DNA of 64,000 nt from Oscillospiraceae bacterium (GTDB lineage: Bacteria; Bacillota; Clostridia; Oscillospirales; Oscillospiraceae), in contig CAJTCG010000008.1 in assembly GCA_910574635.1 (NCBI GenBank), forward strand, positions 62,001-126,000. The letters are read 5' to 3'. Made by a program: the position numbers and the translations under genes. Below are positions 30,104 to 39,633 of this stretch, piece by piece (the stretch's first letter is position 1; every line of letters starts with the position of its first letter). Under the pieces are notes generated by a model. The model searched no databases. It was not told the DNA's origin and saw nothing but the letters and a program-made list of their open reading frames with translations.

Positions 30104-31015
30104 GTGTCCTTTTCTTTTGAGACGAAAAATGAGCTTTGCAGGCTGCCGGTTCAGCGGCGCTGCTGCGCGCAGGCGGAGGCTTACGGCATTTTGCTGTACT
30201 GCCGTACCTTCTGCTCTTCCGAGGTCCGGATTATTACGGAGAATCCCCATTTTGCCGCGAGGCTTCCCCGGCTGTTCCTCCGGGCGTTTGACCTCCGGTT
30301 TGACAGGCAGCCGGATATTTCCGGCGGGGAAACGCCGGAGGGGAAGATGGTCTTTCAGATTACGGAGGGGGAGAAGCTGGACCATATCATCGACCTCCTG
30401 GGCTACGACCCCCGGCAGAGCCTGGCCCTTCATGTCAACTTCGCCATGCTGGAGGAGGACTGCTGCCGGGCGTCCTTTCTCCGGGGCTGTTTTTTTGCCG
30501 GGGGAAGCGTCACAGATCCCTCCAAGCGGTATCATTTGGAGTTGACCAGCTCTCATCTCCAGGCCAGCCGGGAATTGGAGGTCCTGCTCCGGGAGAGCGG
30601 CTATCCTCCCAAAAGCGTGACCCGGAACGGCAGTGCCGTCACTTATTTTAAGCAAAGCGACCAAATAGAGGACTTCCTCACCCTCATCGGCGCACCGGCG
30701 GCGGCGATGCGAATCATGTCCACCAAGGTGGAAAAGGGCATCCGCAACAGCGTGAACCGCCGCTTGAACTGCGACAGCGCCAACCTGGACAAGGCGGTGG
30801 AGGCCGCCCAGAGCCAAGGGGCCGCCATCCGGCGGCTGGAGGCGTCGGGGCGGCTTGAGCGGCTGCCGGACAAGCTTCGGGAGACGGCGGCCCTGCGGCT
30901 GGAGTATCCGGAGCTGAGCCTGTCGGAGCTGGCGGAAACGTTTGACCCGCCGGTGACAAAATCCTGTCTGAACCACCGTCTCCGCAAGCTGGTGGAGCTG
31001 GCGGAGGGACTTTGA
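30104..31015 (+). CDS. whiA: DNA-binding protein WhiA
   Basis: A 303-residue protein with an N-terminal LAGLIDADG-like domain (FLRGCFFAGGSVTDPSKRYH) and a C-terminal helix-turn-helix (LRLEYPELSLSELAE, KSCLNHRLRKL). GTG 30104 is chosen (eight bases after GGAGG); TTG 30098 is an in-frame alternative. WhiA controls sporulation-linked genes in actinomycetes and affects division in Firmicutes. It is last of the conserved rapZ-yvcK-whiA trio. Confidence 0.94.
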   Translation: MSFSFETKNELCRLPVQRRCCAQAEAYGILLYCRTFCSSEVRIITENPHFAARLPRLFLRAFDLRFDRQPDISGGETPEGKMVFQITEGEKLDHIIDLLGYDPRQSLALHVNFAMLEEDCCRASFLRGCFFAGGSVTDPSKRYHLELTSSHLQASRELEVLLRESGYPPKSVTRNGSAVTYFKQSDQIEDFLTLIGAPAAAMRIMSTKVEKGIRNSVNRRLNCDSANLDKAVEAAQSQGAAIRRLEASGRLERLPDKLRETAALRLEYPELSLSELAETFDPPVTKSCLNHRLRKLVELAEGL

Positions 31016-31047
31016 GAGAACATTTTTTGAAGAGGAGATACAACGCC

Positions 31048-31338
31048 ATGAAAAGGCCGAAATTCTCCCTGGCTCACAAAATCGCGCTGCTGCTGATTAA
31101 CGCAGGGGTGATTCTGGCGCTGCTGTGCATGTATTTCCGCAGCCGTGACCCGGGGCCGCTATGGACAGGGGCGGTCGCGCTGCTGATTCTTCCGGTGCTG
31201 GCGGGGGTGGCGATTGCCCGAAGGAGCATCGTCTGCCCCCACTGCGGCGCACAGCTGTTCCAGGGACGGTTTGCAGGCCTTTTCCTGCCGGAGCGCTGTC
31301 CCGCGTGTAAGAAAAAACTGACGAAAGAACAAGGGTAG
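31048..31338 (+). CDS. Small membrane protein with zinc ribbon
   Basis: A 96-residue protein: two hydrophobic helices (about 10-30 and 38-58) followed by a zinc ribbon formed by CPHCG and CPACK. ATG 31048 follows AGAGGAGA. No named family; probably a membrane-anchored zinc-binding protein. Confidence 0.65.
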   Translation: MKRPKFSLAHKIALLLINAGVILALLCMYFRSRDPGPLWTGAVALLILPVLAGVAIARRSIVCPHCGAQLFQGRFAGLFLPERCPACKKKLTKEQG

Positions 31339-31351
31339 GAGGAAAGAAACG

Positions 31352-31795
31352 ATGCAGGATGCGAAAACCTGGGCCCAGCGGTTTCCCATGGACCGCCCGC
31401 CTTCTATGGAGGAGCTTGACCGCTATGCGGACAACCCCCTCTGGCCGGAGCTGCGGCGGTATTTGAAAGACGCCTACGGCGCGGAGCCCCGGACGGAGTA
31501 CAGCCGCTGCGGCCTGGAGCCGGGGTGGAACCTGAAATTCAAAAAGGGGAGCAAGTCCCTGGCCACCGTGTACCTCCGCCCCGGTTATGTGACGGCGATG
31601 ATTTCCATCGCGCCCAAGGACGAACCGGAGGCGGAAGGAGTGCTTTTGACCTGTACGGAGTACACCCGGACGCTGTACCACAACACGGCCTCCTCAAAAA
31701 TGGGACGCTGGCTGATGGTGGATCTAACCTCCCCGGAGATTCTGGAGGACATCAAGTCCCTGCTGGCCCTCCGGGCAAAACCGGCAAAACAATAA
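31352..31795 (+). CDS. DUF3788-family protein
   Basis: A 147-residue soluble protein resembling the DUF3788 family: PSMEELDRYADNPLWPEL, WNLKFKKGSKSLATVYLRPG and MGRWLMVDLTSPEILEDIK. No function is established. It sits just upstream of dnaE with its own AGGAGG. Confidence 0.65.
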   Translation: MQDAKTWAQRFPMDRPPSMEELDRYADNPLWPELRRYLKDAYGAEPRTEYSRCGLEPGWNLKFKKGSKSLATVYLRPGYVTAMISIAPKDEPEAEGVLLTCTEYTRTLYHNTASSKMGRWLMVDLTSPEILEDIKSLLALRAKPAKQ

Positions 31796-31823
31796 GGCAA
31801 GCTATAGAAAAGGGGGAGGGGCC

Positions 31824-34800
31824 ATGTCCTTTGTTCATCTGCATGTCCATACGGAGTACAGTCTGCTGGACGGCGCGTGCCGCATCCGGGACCTGCCGAA
31901 AATCGTAAAAGAAATGGGGCAGACCGCCTGTGCCGTCACGGACCACGGGGTCATGTACGGCGCGGTGGATTTCTACCGGGCCTGCAAGGCGGAGGGGATT
32001 AAGCCCATCATCGGCTGCGAGGTCTACGTCACGGCAGAGGGCCGCCGCCTGACCGACAAGGTCCATGAGTTCGACTCCGAGAGCCGCCATCTGGTGCTCC
32101 TCTGCGAGAACGAGGAGGGCTACCGGAACCTCTCCTACATGGTTTCCCTGGCCTGGACCGAGGGCTTTTATATCAAGCCCCGGATTGACCTGGAGTTGCT
32201 GCGGGAACACAGCCGGGGCCTGGTGGCCCTCTCCGCCTGCCTGGCGGGGGAGATTCCCCGGCGGCTGCGGAACGGGGAGTATGAGAATGCCAAGCGTTAC
32301 GCCCTGGAGCTGGCGGAGATTTTTGGCCCGGACCACTTTTATCTGGAGCTTCAGGATCACGGCATCCAGGACCAGGCGGTGGTGAACCGGGGCATTCTGC
32401 GCATTCACGGGGAGACGGGGCTGCCCATGGTCTGCACCAACGATGCCCACTATCTCCGAAAGGAGGACGCGGAAGCCCACGACGTGCTCCTTTGCATCCA
32501 GACGGGAAAGATCCTGGACGACGAGAACCGGATGCGCTACGAACCCCGGAATTTCTACCTTCGCAGCGAAGCGGAGATGGCGGAGCTGTTTTCCGGTTAC
32601 GATGGGGCCTTGGAGAACACGGCGAAGGTGGCGGACATGTGCAGCATGGATTTCACCTTTGGCAAATACCATCTGCCGGAGTTTCAGCTTCCCCCGGGCT
32701 ACGACAGCTTTTCCTATTTAAAAAAGCTCTGTGATGAGGGCTACCGGGCCCGCTACGGGGAGGATGAGGCCCACCGGGAGCAGCTCCGGTATGAGCAGGA
32801 CATGATTGAGAAAATGGGCTTTACGGACTATTTCCTCATCGTCTCCGACTTTGTCCGCTATGCCCGGAGCGTGGGGATTCCCGTGGGGCCGGGCCGGGGC
32901 AGTGCGGCGGGCTCTATGGTCAGCTACTGCCTCTATATCACGGACATCGACCCGGTGAAATACGGACTCTACTTCGAGCGCTTTTTGAACCCGGAGCGGG
33001 TGAGCATGCCGGATATCGACATGGACTTCGGCGACACCCGGCGGGGGGAGGTCATCGAGTATGTCCGCCGGAAGTACGGCGGGGACCATGTGGCCCAGAT
33101 CGTTACCTTCGGCACCATGGCCGCCCGGGGCGTGGTGCGGGATGTGGGCCGGGTAATGAACCTGCCCTACGCCGAGGTGGACCAGATTGCAAAGCAGATT
33201 CCCAACTCCCCCGGGGCCCACATTACCCTGGCGGACGCCCTGCGGCTGACGAAGTCCCTCAGCGACCTCTATAACCGTGACGAGACGGTGAAGCGGCTCA
33301 TTGACACCGCCCAGATGCTGGAAGGCATGCCCCGGAACGCCTCTACCCACGCCGCCGGGGTGGTGATTACCAAGCGGCCCGTGTATGAGTATGTGCCCTT
33401 GGCGAAAAACGACGACATTGTGGTCTGCCAGTACGGCATGGTAACCCTGGAGGAGCTGGGGCTTTTAAAGATGGACTTTCTGGCCCTGCGGAACCTGACG
33501 GTGCTGGAGGACGCGGTGCAGCTCCTCAAGGAGCAGCAGCCGGACTTCCGCCTGGCGGATATCCCGGAGGAGGACCCCGAGACCTATGAGATGCTGGCGG
33601 CGGGAAAGACATCCGGCGTGTTCCAGATGGAGTCCACCGGCATGACCGGGGTATGCGTGGGGCTGAAGCCCCAGAATATTGAGGACATCACCGCCATCAT
33701 CGCCCTCTACCGCCCCGGACCCATGGACTCCATCCCCCGGTTCATCGCCTGTAAGCAGGACCCAAAGCTCATTAAGTACCGCCATCCCTCTTTGGAGCCC
33801 ATTTTGTCCGTCACCTACGGCTGCATCGTGTATCAGGAGCAGGTCATCAAGATCTTCCAGGACCTGGCGGGCTACTCCCTGGGCCAGGCGGACATGGTGC
33901 GCCGGGCCATGAGCAAAAAAAAGGCCAAGGACATCGAAAAGGAGCGGGAGGCCTTTCTCCACGGCGACCCGGAGCGGAACATCTCCGGTTGTGTGGCGAA
34001 CGGCATCCCGGAGGCCACGGCGGAGGCCATTTACCAGGAAATTTACGATTTCGCCAACTACGCCTTCAACAAAGCCCACGCGGTGAGCTACGCCGTGGTA
34101 GCCTATCAGACGGCCTACTTCAAGTGCCACTACACTCGGGAGTACATGGCGGCCCTGCTGACCTCCGTGCTGGACAATTCGGATAAGGTGGCGGGCTATA
34201 TCAACGAGTGCCGGGACTGCGGCATCGCCCTGCTGCCCCCGGACATCAACCGCTCCCTGGACCGCTTCACCGTGGAGGAGGGAGGCATCCGCTTCGGGCT
34301 GGTGGCCATTAAAAACATCGGCCGGGGCTTTATCCAGGCCGTCATGAAGGAGCGGGAGGCGTCCGGCCTTTTCCGGTCCCTGCCGGACTTCTGCCGCCGC
34401 ATGGCGGGCAGCGACATGAACAAGCGGGCGCTGGAAAATCTGATCCGGGCCGGGGCCTTCGACTCCACCGGGGCCCGGCGCTCCCAACTCATCCAGATCT
34501 ATGAGAAGGTGCTGGACGCCGCGGCGGCCCGCCAGAGACAGAACCTGGAGGGACAGCTGGACTTTTTCGGCATGTCCCAAAGCCGTGGCCAGGCGGCGGA
34601 GGACGTTCATCTGCCGGATATCCCGGAATTCACGGCCCAGGAGCGGATGACCATGGAGAAGGAAACCACCGGCCTCTATCTCTCCGGGCATCCGATGGAC
34701 GCTTACCGGGATATTGTGCGGCGGCTGCGGGTCCCCCAGATTGGAAAGGTGCTGGAGGACTTCAACCAGGAGAACGGCCCCGCCCGCTTTGCTGACGGGC

Positions 34801-35315
34801 AGTATCTGACCCTGGCGGGGGTGGTGACCTCCAGCAAGACCAAGACCACAAAAAACAACAGCCTCATGGCTTACGTGGTGGTGGAGGACGAGACCGGATC
34901 CATTGAGATGCTGTGCTTCAGCCGGACGCTGGACGTCTGCGGGCCCTACCTCCGGGAGAACCAGGCCGTGGTGGTGAAGGGGAAGCTGTCCGTCCGGGAC
35001 GAAAAGGCCCCACAGCTCATGTGCGATTCCGCATATCCGCTGGAGACGGCGGAAGGGGGGCTCCCGGCCCGGCTTCCCGCCGCGAAAGAGGACAAGCTGG
35101 TGAAGGGGGAAACCCTGTATTTGAAATTCCCCTCCCTGGACCACCCGGCGGTCCGGCACCTGAAGCTGGTGTTCACCATGTTCCCGGGAGACGCCCAGGT
35201 GAAAATGGTTATGGCGGACACCCGGAAGGTGTACGGTACGCGGGCAATGCTCCACAGGGCCCTGATTGAAGAGGCCAAGGAAACGCTGGGAGCGGAAAAT
35301 GTAGCCGTCAAATAA
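31824..35315 (+). CDS. dnaE: DNA polymerase III alpha subunit
   Basis: A 1163-residue replicative polymerase. It has an N-terminal PHP domain (HLHVHTEYSLLDG, residues 4-16) and the catalytic palm with PDIDMDFGD near residue 395, the usual C-family acidic triad region. GPGRGSAAGS and NASTHAAGVVI follow family pattern, and an OB-fold near the C-terminus (YLTLAGVVTSSKTK) binds single-stranded DNA. It is of the DnaE rather than the PolC type (no exonuclease insertion). A hairpin terminator follows immediately. Confidence 0.97.
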   Translation: MSFVHLHVHTEYSLLDGACRIRDLPKIVKEMGQTACAVTDHGVMYGAVDFYRACKAEGIKPIIGCEVYVTAEGRRLTDKVHEFDSESRHLVLLCENEEGYRNLSYMVSLAWTEGFYIKPRIDLELLREHSRGLVALSACLAGEIPRRLRNGEYENAKRYALELAEIFGPDHFYLELQDHGIQDQAVVNRGILRIHGETGLPMVCTNDAHYLRKEDAEAHDVLLCIQTGKILDDENRMRYEPRNFYLRSEAEMAELFSGYDGALENTAKVADMCSMDFTFGKYHLPEFQLPPGYDSFSYLKKLCDEGYRARYGEDEAHREQLRYEQDMIEKMGFTDYFLIVSDFVRYARSVGIPVGPGRGSAAGSMVSYCLYITDIDPVKYGLYFERFLNPERVSMPDIDMDFGDTRRGEVIEYVRRKYGGDHVAQIVTFGTMAARGVVRDVGRVMNLPYAEVDQIAKQIPNSPGAHITLADALRLTKSLSDLYNRDETVKRLIDTAQMLEGMPRNASTHAAGVVITKRPVYEYVPLAKNDDIVVCQYGMVTLEELGLLKMDFLALRNLTVLEDAVQLLKEQQPDFRLADIPEEDPETYEMLAAGKTSGVFQMESTGMTGVCVGLKPQNIEDITAIIALYRPGPMDSIPRFIACKQDPKLIKYRHPSLEPILSVTYGCIVYQEQVIKIFQDLAGYSLGQADMVRRAMSKKKAKDIEKEREAFLHGDPERNISGCVANGIPEATAEAIYQEIYDFANYAFNKAHAVSYAVVAYQTAYFKCHYTREYMAALLTSVLDNSDKVAGYINECRDCGIALLPPDINRSLDRFTVEEGGIRFGLVAIKNIGRGFIQAVMKEREASGLFRSLPDFCRRMAGSDMNKRALENLIRAGAFDSTGARRSQLIQIYEKVLDAAAARQRQNLEGQLDFFGMSQSRGQAAEDVHLPDIPEFTAQERMTMEKETTGLYLSGHPMDAYRDIVRRLRVPQIGKVLEDFNQENGPARFADGQYLTLAGVVTSSKTKTTKNNSLMAYVVVEDETGSIEMLCFSRTLDVCGPYLRENQAVVVKGKLSVRDEKAPQLMCDSAYPLETAEGGLPARLPAAKEDKLVKGETLYLKFPSLDHPAVRHLKLVFTMFPGDAQVKMVMADTRKVYGTRAMLHRALIEEAKETLGAENVAVK

Positions 35316-35352
35316 AAAGCGCGGGCACGGAATCTTCCGTACCCGCGTTTTC
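35314..35352. terminator. Bidirectional terminator between dnaE and the DUF4364 gene
   Basis: The stem GCGGGCACGGA/TCCGTACCCGC (one mismatch) is flanked by an A tract and a T tract, serving dnaE and the converging minus-strand gene. Confidence 0.8.
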
Positions 35353-35876
35353 TATTCGTTTTCCGCCGTCAAGGCTTGGATGATCCGGCCATAGAGCTTT
35401 TGCGGCGCTTCCTGGAACCGTTTGGCCACCGCCTTGGCCTGAGCCTGGTCCACCATCATCAATTTGAGATCTATCACGCCGCCCTTGTCGTCGGTGAGCT
35501 GGAGGCGCACCGTATAGGTCCCGTTTGGCCTCTGCTCGACGGAGGCCTTTACCTGCCGCCGGCGGAGGAGCTTACGGTTCCACTCCTCCAGGTTTTTGTC
35601 ACAGCGCTGGCGGATAGAGTAGGGGAGGCTGGACTCACAGGCGGCGCCGTTCCTCCGTCCCTTGTCCGTAAGAGCGTAGAGGCCGGAGGCGGAGAGGGTC
35701 AGGTGCCCGGTGCGGACCAGGTCGGCCAGGCAATCGGAAAAGTCAAAGTAGTCAATGGCGTCGTCGCAGAGGGTCAGGTCCAGGATGGCGTCAAAGGGCG
35801 CCGGTTCCTCGATTCTGGCGGCGATGTAGAGAATCAAAAATTTAATTTCCAGTTTGTCCTGGATAAAGCCTGGCAT
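35352..35876 (-). CDS. DUF4364-family protein
   Basis: A 174-residue protein (MPGFIQDKLEIKFLILYIAA...) matching the DUF4364 pattern: a winged-helix-like N-terminal half (ILDLTLCDDAIDYFDFSDCL, then GLYALTDKGRRN) followed by a beta-rich C-terminal half. Probably a small transcriptional regulator; target unknown. Start 35876 is behind GGAGG on the minus strand. Confidence 0.75.
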   Translation of the reverse strand: MPGFIQDKLEIKFLILYIAARIEEPAPFDAILDLTLCDDAIDYFDFSDCLADLVRTGHLTLSASGLYALTDKGRRNGAACESSLPYSIRQRCDKNLEEWNRKLLRRRQVKASVEQRPNGTYTVRLQLTDDKGGVIDLKLMMVDQAQAKAVAKRFQEAPQKLYGRIIQALTAENE

Positions 35877-36007
35877 AGCGGCGGCCTCCTCTCCGTTTTT
35901 CTCGCAAGAAGCGTGGTGTTTTTTTATTATACCCCGCCGGAGGGAAAAAGACAAGTCTGCCTGAACGGGCGGAGGTGGAAATTTGTCGAAATTTACCGGA
36001 AAGCACC

Positions 36008-36036
36008 TTGACGGCTCTTGCCGACATTGGTATCAT
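36008..36036 (+). promoter_or_regulatory. Promoter of the DUF3048 lipoprotein gene
   Basis: -35 TTGACG (36008-36013), 17-bp spacer, -10 TATCAT (36031-36036), 35 bases before the start codon. Confidence 0.65.
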
Positions 36037-36070
36037 AGGGACAGTTCTAAACAGGAAAGGCGGCGGCAAG

Positions 36071-37156
36071 ATGAAAAGAAAAACGCTGGCGATCTTATTA
36101 GCGGCGTGGATGCTCTTGACCCTGGGGGGCTGCGGGGGGAAGACAGACCCGGTCCCGGAGCCTGAGCCCGCGGAGAAAACGGACCCGCTCCCACCGCCTG
36201 AACCGGAGCCGGAGCCGGAACCCGCTGTTCCGGCGGGGATGAATCCGCTGACGGGCCTGCCTATGGAGCCGGAGTATGAGAACCTGCGGCCCATTGCCAT
36301 CATGCTGAACAACCTGAAGGCGGCGCAGCCCCAGCTGGGCATCTCCCAGGCGGATATTGTCTATGAGGTCCCGGTGGAGGGGGGCATCACCCGGATGCTG
36401 TGCCTTTACCAAACGGTAGAGGGTGTGGACATTCTGGGAAGCGTTCGCTCCGCCCGGCCTTACTTTGTGGAGCTGGCCCTGGGACATGACGCGGTGTATG
36501 TACACGCCGGCGGCAGCCAGGAGGCTTATTCCAATCTGCGGAGCTGGAAGGTGGACCATATGGACGGCGTCCGGGGCGGAGAGGACGCAAAGATTTTCTG
36601 GCGGGACCCGGACCGGAGGAAGAATAACGGCTATGAACACAGCCTGATTACCTCCGGGGAGAAAATTTTGGAGTACCTGGAAAAGGGCAAGATCTCCACG
36701 GAGCACGCGGACGGCTGGAATTCTATCCAGGCGTTCACGGAGGACGGAACCCCGGCGGCGGGGGAAGCGGCGGAGCATATCAAGGTCCGCTTCTCCAGCT
36801 ATAAGACTGGGACGTTTGACTACGACGCGGCCACAGGGAAGTATCTGGTGGGCCAGTACGGCAAGGAACATGTGGACGGCAGCACCGGGGAGCAGGTCGG
36901 CGCTGTCAATGTGCTGGTGCTGAAGACCTCCACCGCCGTCCTGGATGAAGTGGGCCGCCTCCGGGTCCAGACCACCGGCGAGGGAGAGGGGCTTTTCTTC
37001 TGCGGCGGCAAGGCGGTCCCCATTCAGTGGAGCCGGAAAGACCGGAACAGCGCGTTTGCCTACACGCTGGAGGATGGCCGCGCTCTGGCCCTGGGCCAGG
37101 GGAGCAGCTATGTCTGCATCATCAGCCCTAAGACCAGCACGGTGGAATACGAATAA
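36071..37156 (+). CDS. DUF3048 (YerB-type) lipoprotein
   Basis: A 361-residue exported lipoprotein: signal peptide with lipobox LGGC (Cys about residue 20), a Pro/Glu-rich linker (EPEPEPEPAVP), then the DUF3048 N- and C-terminal domains (NPLTGLPME; RPIAIMLNNLKAAQPQLGIS; VRSARPYFVELA; AVYVHAGGS). The family is widespread in spore-formers; a cell-envelope role is assumed but not proven. It is followed by a shared terminator. Confidence 0.85.
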   Translation: MKRKTLAILLAAWMLLTLGGCGGKTDPVPEPEPAEKTDPLPPPEPEPEPEPAVPAGMNPLTGLPMEPEYENLRPIAIMLNNLKAAQPQLGISQADIVYEVPVEGGITRMLCLYQTVEGVDILGSVRSARPYFVELALGHDAVYVHAGGSQEAYSNLRSWKVDHMDGVRGGEDAKIFWRDPDRRKNNGYEHSLITSGEKILEYLEKGKISTEHADGWNSIQAFTEDGTPAAGEAAEHIKVRFSSYKTGTFDYDAATGKYLVGQYGKEHVDGSTGEQVGAVNVLVLKTSTAVLDEVGRLRVQTTGEGEGLFFCGGKAVPIQWSRKDRNSAFAYTLEDGRALALGQGSSYVCIISPKTSTVEYE

Positions 37157-37157
37157 G

Positions 37158-37197
37158 CGAAGGGACCGCCCCGTTTCCGGGGCGGTCCTTGGTTTTA
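37158..37197. terminator. Bidirectional terminator after the lipoprotein gene
   Basis: AAGGGACCGCCCCG-TTTC-CGGGGCGGTCCTT forms a near-perfect 13-bp hairpin with T-rich sequence on the + side. The converging gene ends within it. Confidence 0.8.
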
Positions 37198-38028
37198 TTT
37201 GCGGCAGGCGCAGCAGCATTCCTCGTAGTTCTCAGGCATCCGCACCGTGTTGGGCGGGAAGAACTCGCCCACCGGGAAGGAGATGTTCCGGAAGATGCCG
37301 CAGGGGTCTTCGGTACCGCTGCCGCAGGAGCACTCCTTATCGGGCATACAATAGTCGTATACGGGGACCAGGAGCTGGGAGTCCCGCTCCAGCCGGACGA
37401 TGGAGAACTGGCCCAGGGTGACGTAGATGCGGCGGCTGTCGTCGCCGCTGGAGAGCTCCCCGTCGAAGCAGCTGTTGACGAAGGAAGGCACCTCGCACAG
37501 CTCGCAGTCGCAGTCCCGCTTGCCGCAGCAGTCCATGATCCGGGCATCCAGGACGATGGGGTCCACAGCCTCGACTACGGCGATGGGAAGATTGGAACGG
37601 CTGGTGAGCTGGAGGTCCGGCTCGCCGGTGCGGAGCTCGGAGGAGAAAATTTTGGCGTTCCCCTCGCTGCCGAAGAGGATGGCCCGTTTGTCGAAGACAC
37701 AAAGGCCCTCTACCGTAACAGGGGCGGGGCAGCTCAGGTATGCTTGCAGGGTGACGGAGTAGAAGAAACGCATGTCGACGGTGTAGAAGCCCCGGTTGAA
37801 GCTGACGGGCTCCACGTCCACATAGACATAGAGCAGCTTGGCGCTGCCGCCCTTGACGGACAGGGCGCGGTTAATGACATCCACATATTGAAGCTTGGGA
37901 TAGAAGCGCAGGTCCTCGATGCAGTCCTTGTCACGGCAAGAATCGTACACTTTCCGTGTATGAATGCAAACTGCCTCTCGGATGCCGCTGAGGTCCTCCA
38001 CGGGACCGGGCATGACTTTCTCGGGCAT
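37195..38028 (-). CDS. Cys-rich protein of unknown function
   Basis: A 277-residue soluble protein (MPEKVMPGPVEDLSGIREAV...), start 38028 behind TAGGAGGTATT on the minus strand. The N-terminal half is beta-rich (YVYVDVEPVSFNRGFYTVDM). The C-terminal half is unusually rich in Cys (CCGKRDCDCELC, CSCGSGTEDPCG, CCCACRK at the very end), and has no signal peptide. The Cys-dense, secretion-signal-free make-up resembles spore-coat or exosporium proteins, which fits a spore-former, but this is inference. Confidence 0.6.
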   Translation of the reverse strand: MPEKVMPGPVEDLSGIREAVCIHTRKVYDSCRDKDCIEDLRFYPKLQYVDVINRALSVKGGSAKLLYVYVDVEPVSFNRGFYTVDMRFFYSVTLQAYLSCPAPVTVEGLCVFDKRAILFGSEGNAKIFSSELRTGEPDLQLTSRSNLPIAVVEAVDPIVLDARIMDCCGKRDCDCELCEVPSFVNSCFDGELSSGDDSRRIYVTLGQFSIVRLERDSQLLVPVYDYCMPDKECSCGSGTEDPCGIFRNISFPVGEFFPPNTVRMPENYEECCCACRK

Positions 38029-38118
38029 TGCAATACCTCCTAATAAGTAGCTGGCGAAAGAACAAGGTCCTTTCAATCCAGTGTATGCGCCGCCGCCCGG
38101 GAGGTGAGGGAGGAGGCG

Positions 38119-38637
38119 CTATTTCAGTTCCTCCCGCAGGAGGGCGTACATGCAGTAGGATTGTACCCGCCCGTTTTTATAGACGCCCATGCGCATAGTG
38201 CCCTCGCAGACGAAGCCCACCTTTTCCAGCACCCGGCGGGAGCCCAGGTTTTCCGCAAAGGGCTCCGCGAAAATGCGGAGGATGTCAAAGCGGTCAAAGG
38301 CTTCCCGGCAAATCTGCCGCACCGCCTCCGTCATGATGCCCCGGCCCCAATAATCCTCTGCCAGCCAATAACCCAGCTCAGCGGATTTTTCGTATACGTC
38401 GTTCTTTCTGGCGACGCTGATACTGCCGGCGGCCCGGCCGTTGACGGCGATGGCCCGCATGAGCTGCCGGGTTTCGCCCTGAGCGATGCAGTCTTCCACA
38501 AACCACTTCGCGTCCGCCAGGGTGTAGGGGGAGGGGAAGATGTTCCGCAGATTCGCCGCAATGTTCGGGTTATCCGCCGCCTCCGCGACGGCCTCTATGT
38601 CTGCCCGCCGCCAGGGCCTCAATACAAAGGATGTCAT
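38119..38637 (-). CDS. GNAT-family N-acetyltransferase
   Basis: A 172-residue acetyltransferase of the RimJ/RimL type: FVLRPWRRADIEAV at the start, SAELGYWLAEDYWGRGIMTEAV (acetyl-CoA-binding region) and NLGSRRVLEKVGFVCEG at the end. Substrate unknown (a protein N-terminus or small molecule). Start 38637 is behind GGGAGG on the minus strand. It is transcribed divergently from the FMN riboswitch cassette. Confidence 0.85.
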   Translation of the reverse strand: MTSFVLRPWRRADIEAVAEAADNPNIAANLRNIFPSPYTLADAKWFVEDCIAQGETRQLMRAIAVNGRAAGSISVARKNDVYEKSAELGYWLAEDYWGRGIMTEAVRQICREAFDRFDILRIFAEPFAENLGSRRVLEKVGFVCEGTMRMGVYKNGRVQSYCMYALLREELK

Positions 38638-38793
38638 AGTGTGCCTCCCAAGATAAAATTTGACATTTATTATATCACGGAGACGGACGGCTGTCCACCA
38701 CCTTGGGGCCGGTTCAGGCCTCAATTTAATGTTTCTCTTGACATGAGCGGCAAATAAACATATAATAATGAGCGACAACTGAATAGAATGAAT

Positions 38794-38899
38794 GTCTTCA
38801 AGGCAGGGTGAAATTCCCGATCGGCGGTAAAGTCCGCGAGCATGTAAATGCTGATTTGGTGAAAGTCCAAAACCGACAGTATAGTCTGGATTAAAGAAG
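38794..38899 (+). promoter_or_regulatory. FMN riboswitch (RFN element)
   Basis: The conserved core is plain: AGGGTGAAATTCCCGATCGG, then GCGGTAAAGTCCGCGAGC, GGTGAAAGTCC, and CCGACAGTATAGTCTGGAT closing on AAAGAAGG. It precedes a riboflavin transporter gene. A competing helix (GGTGTATTG near 38900 with CAATACACC near 38978) and a terminator indicate transcriptional control: FMN bound, transcription stops. Confidence 0.95.
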
Positions 38900-38993
38900 G
38901 TGTATTGGATATGTCAGTATTAATCTGATACTATGCACTTTTTGCCTATCCGTCAAATGCTTTGTCGACATTTTTCAATACACCTTAAAATGG

Positions 38994-39038
38994 TAACACC
39001 TAAAGGCATTTCATTGCTTTTAGGTGTTAATTTTTTTT
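38994..39038 (+). terminator. Riboswitch-controlled terminator before ribU
   Basis: TAACACCTAAA and TTTAGGTGTTA pair in a long perfect stem, followed by eight T residues, directly upstream of the ribU ribosome site. This is the OFF structure of the FMN riboswitch. Confidence 0.88.
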
Positions 39039-39051
39039 AGGAGGTATTTTC

Positions 39052-39633
39052 ATGAACAGTACAACAAAAAAGATCACAACAATCAGTATGCTCTGCGCTT
39101 TTGCCTATGCCGCCACTTTCATTGGGCGTGTTCCGCTTGTACTCTTTCTGAAGTACGACCCAAAGGACATTATCATTGCAACCAGCGGATTGATTTTTGG
39201 CCCGCTTGCCTCATGTTCCGTTGCGTTAATTGTTTCTTTAGTTGAGATGTTTACGATCAGTGAAAACGGAATTTTAGGTTTCTTAATGAATGTTATTTCA
39301 AGTTGTTCCTTTGCGTGTACCGCTGCATTTGTTTACAAGAAAAAGCGCAAAATATCCGGAGCCATTGTTGGGTTATTATGCGGGTGGGGGTGTATGGTTG
39401 TAGTAATGCTGTTTTGGAATTATCTAATCACCCCTATTTATATGGGCTATCCAAGAGAAGCCGTCGTAGAGCTGCTGATTCCGGTGTTTCTGCCTTTTAA
39501 CTTGATGAAAGGCGGCTTAAATGCAGCGCTGACCATGATTTTATATAAGCCTATCGTTATAGCGTTAAGGCGGGCCCATTTAATCGAGACAAATAAATTA
39601 GAACCGAAAACAAAATTGAATATTGGGAAGTAA
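39052..39633 (+). CDS. ribU: Riboflavin ECF transporter S component
   Basis: A 193-residue membrane protein with about six hydrophobic segments and the ECF S-component pattern (ISMLCAFAYAATFIGRVPLV; FLKYDPKDIIIATSGLIFGP; FLMNVISSCSF). The FMN riboswitch supports riboflavin as substrate; energy would come from a shared EcfAT module elsewhere. The gene and its riboswitch are clearly AT-rich compared with neighbouring genes, suggesting acquisition by transfer. Confidence 0.92.
   Translation: MNSTTKKITTISMLCAFAYAATFIGRVPLVLFLKYDPKDIIIATSGLIFGPLASCSVALIVSLVEMFTISENGILGFLMNVISSCSFACTAAFVYKKKRKISGAIVGLLCGWGCMVVVMLFWNYLITPIYMGYPREAVVELLIPVFLPFNLMKGGLNAALTMILYKPIVIALRRAHLIETNKLEPKTKLNIGK

Noticed and set aside
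33465..35255. Long minus-strand open frames opposite dnaE, the endolysin and other genes
   Set aside because: They mirror the codon structure of real genes, lack ribosome sites and have His/Gly/Val-rich composition typical of antisense translations.
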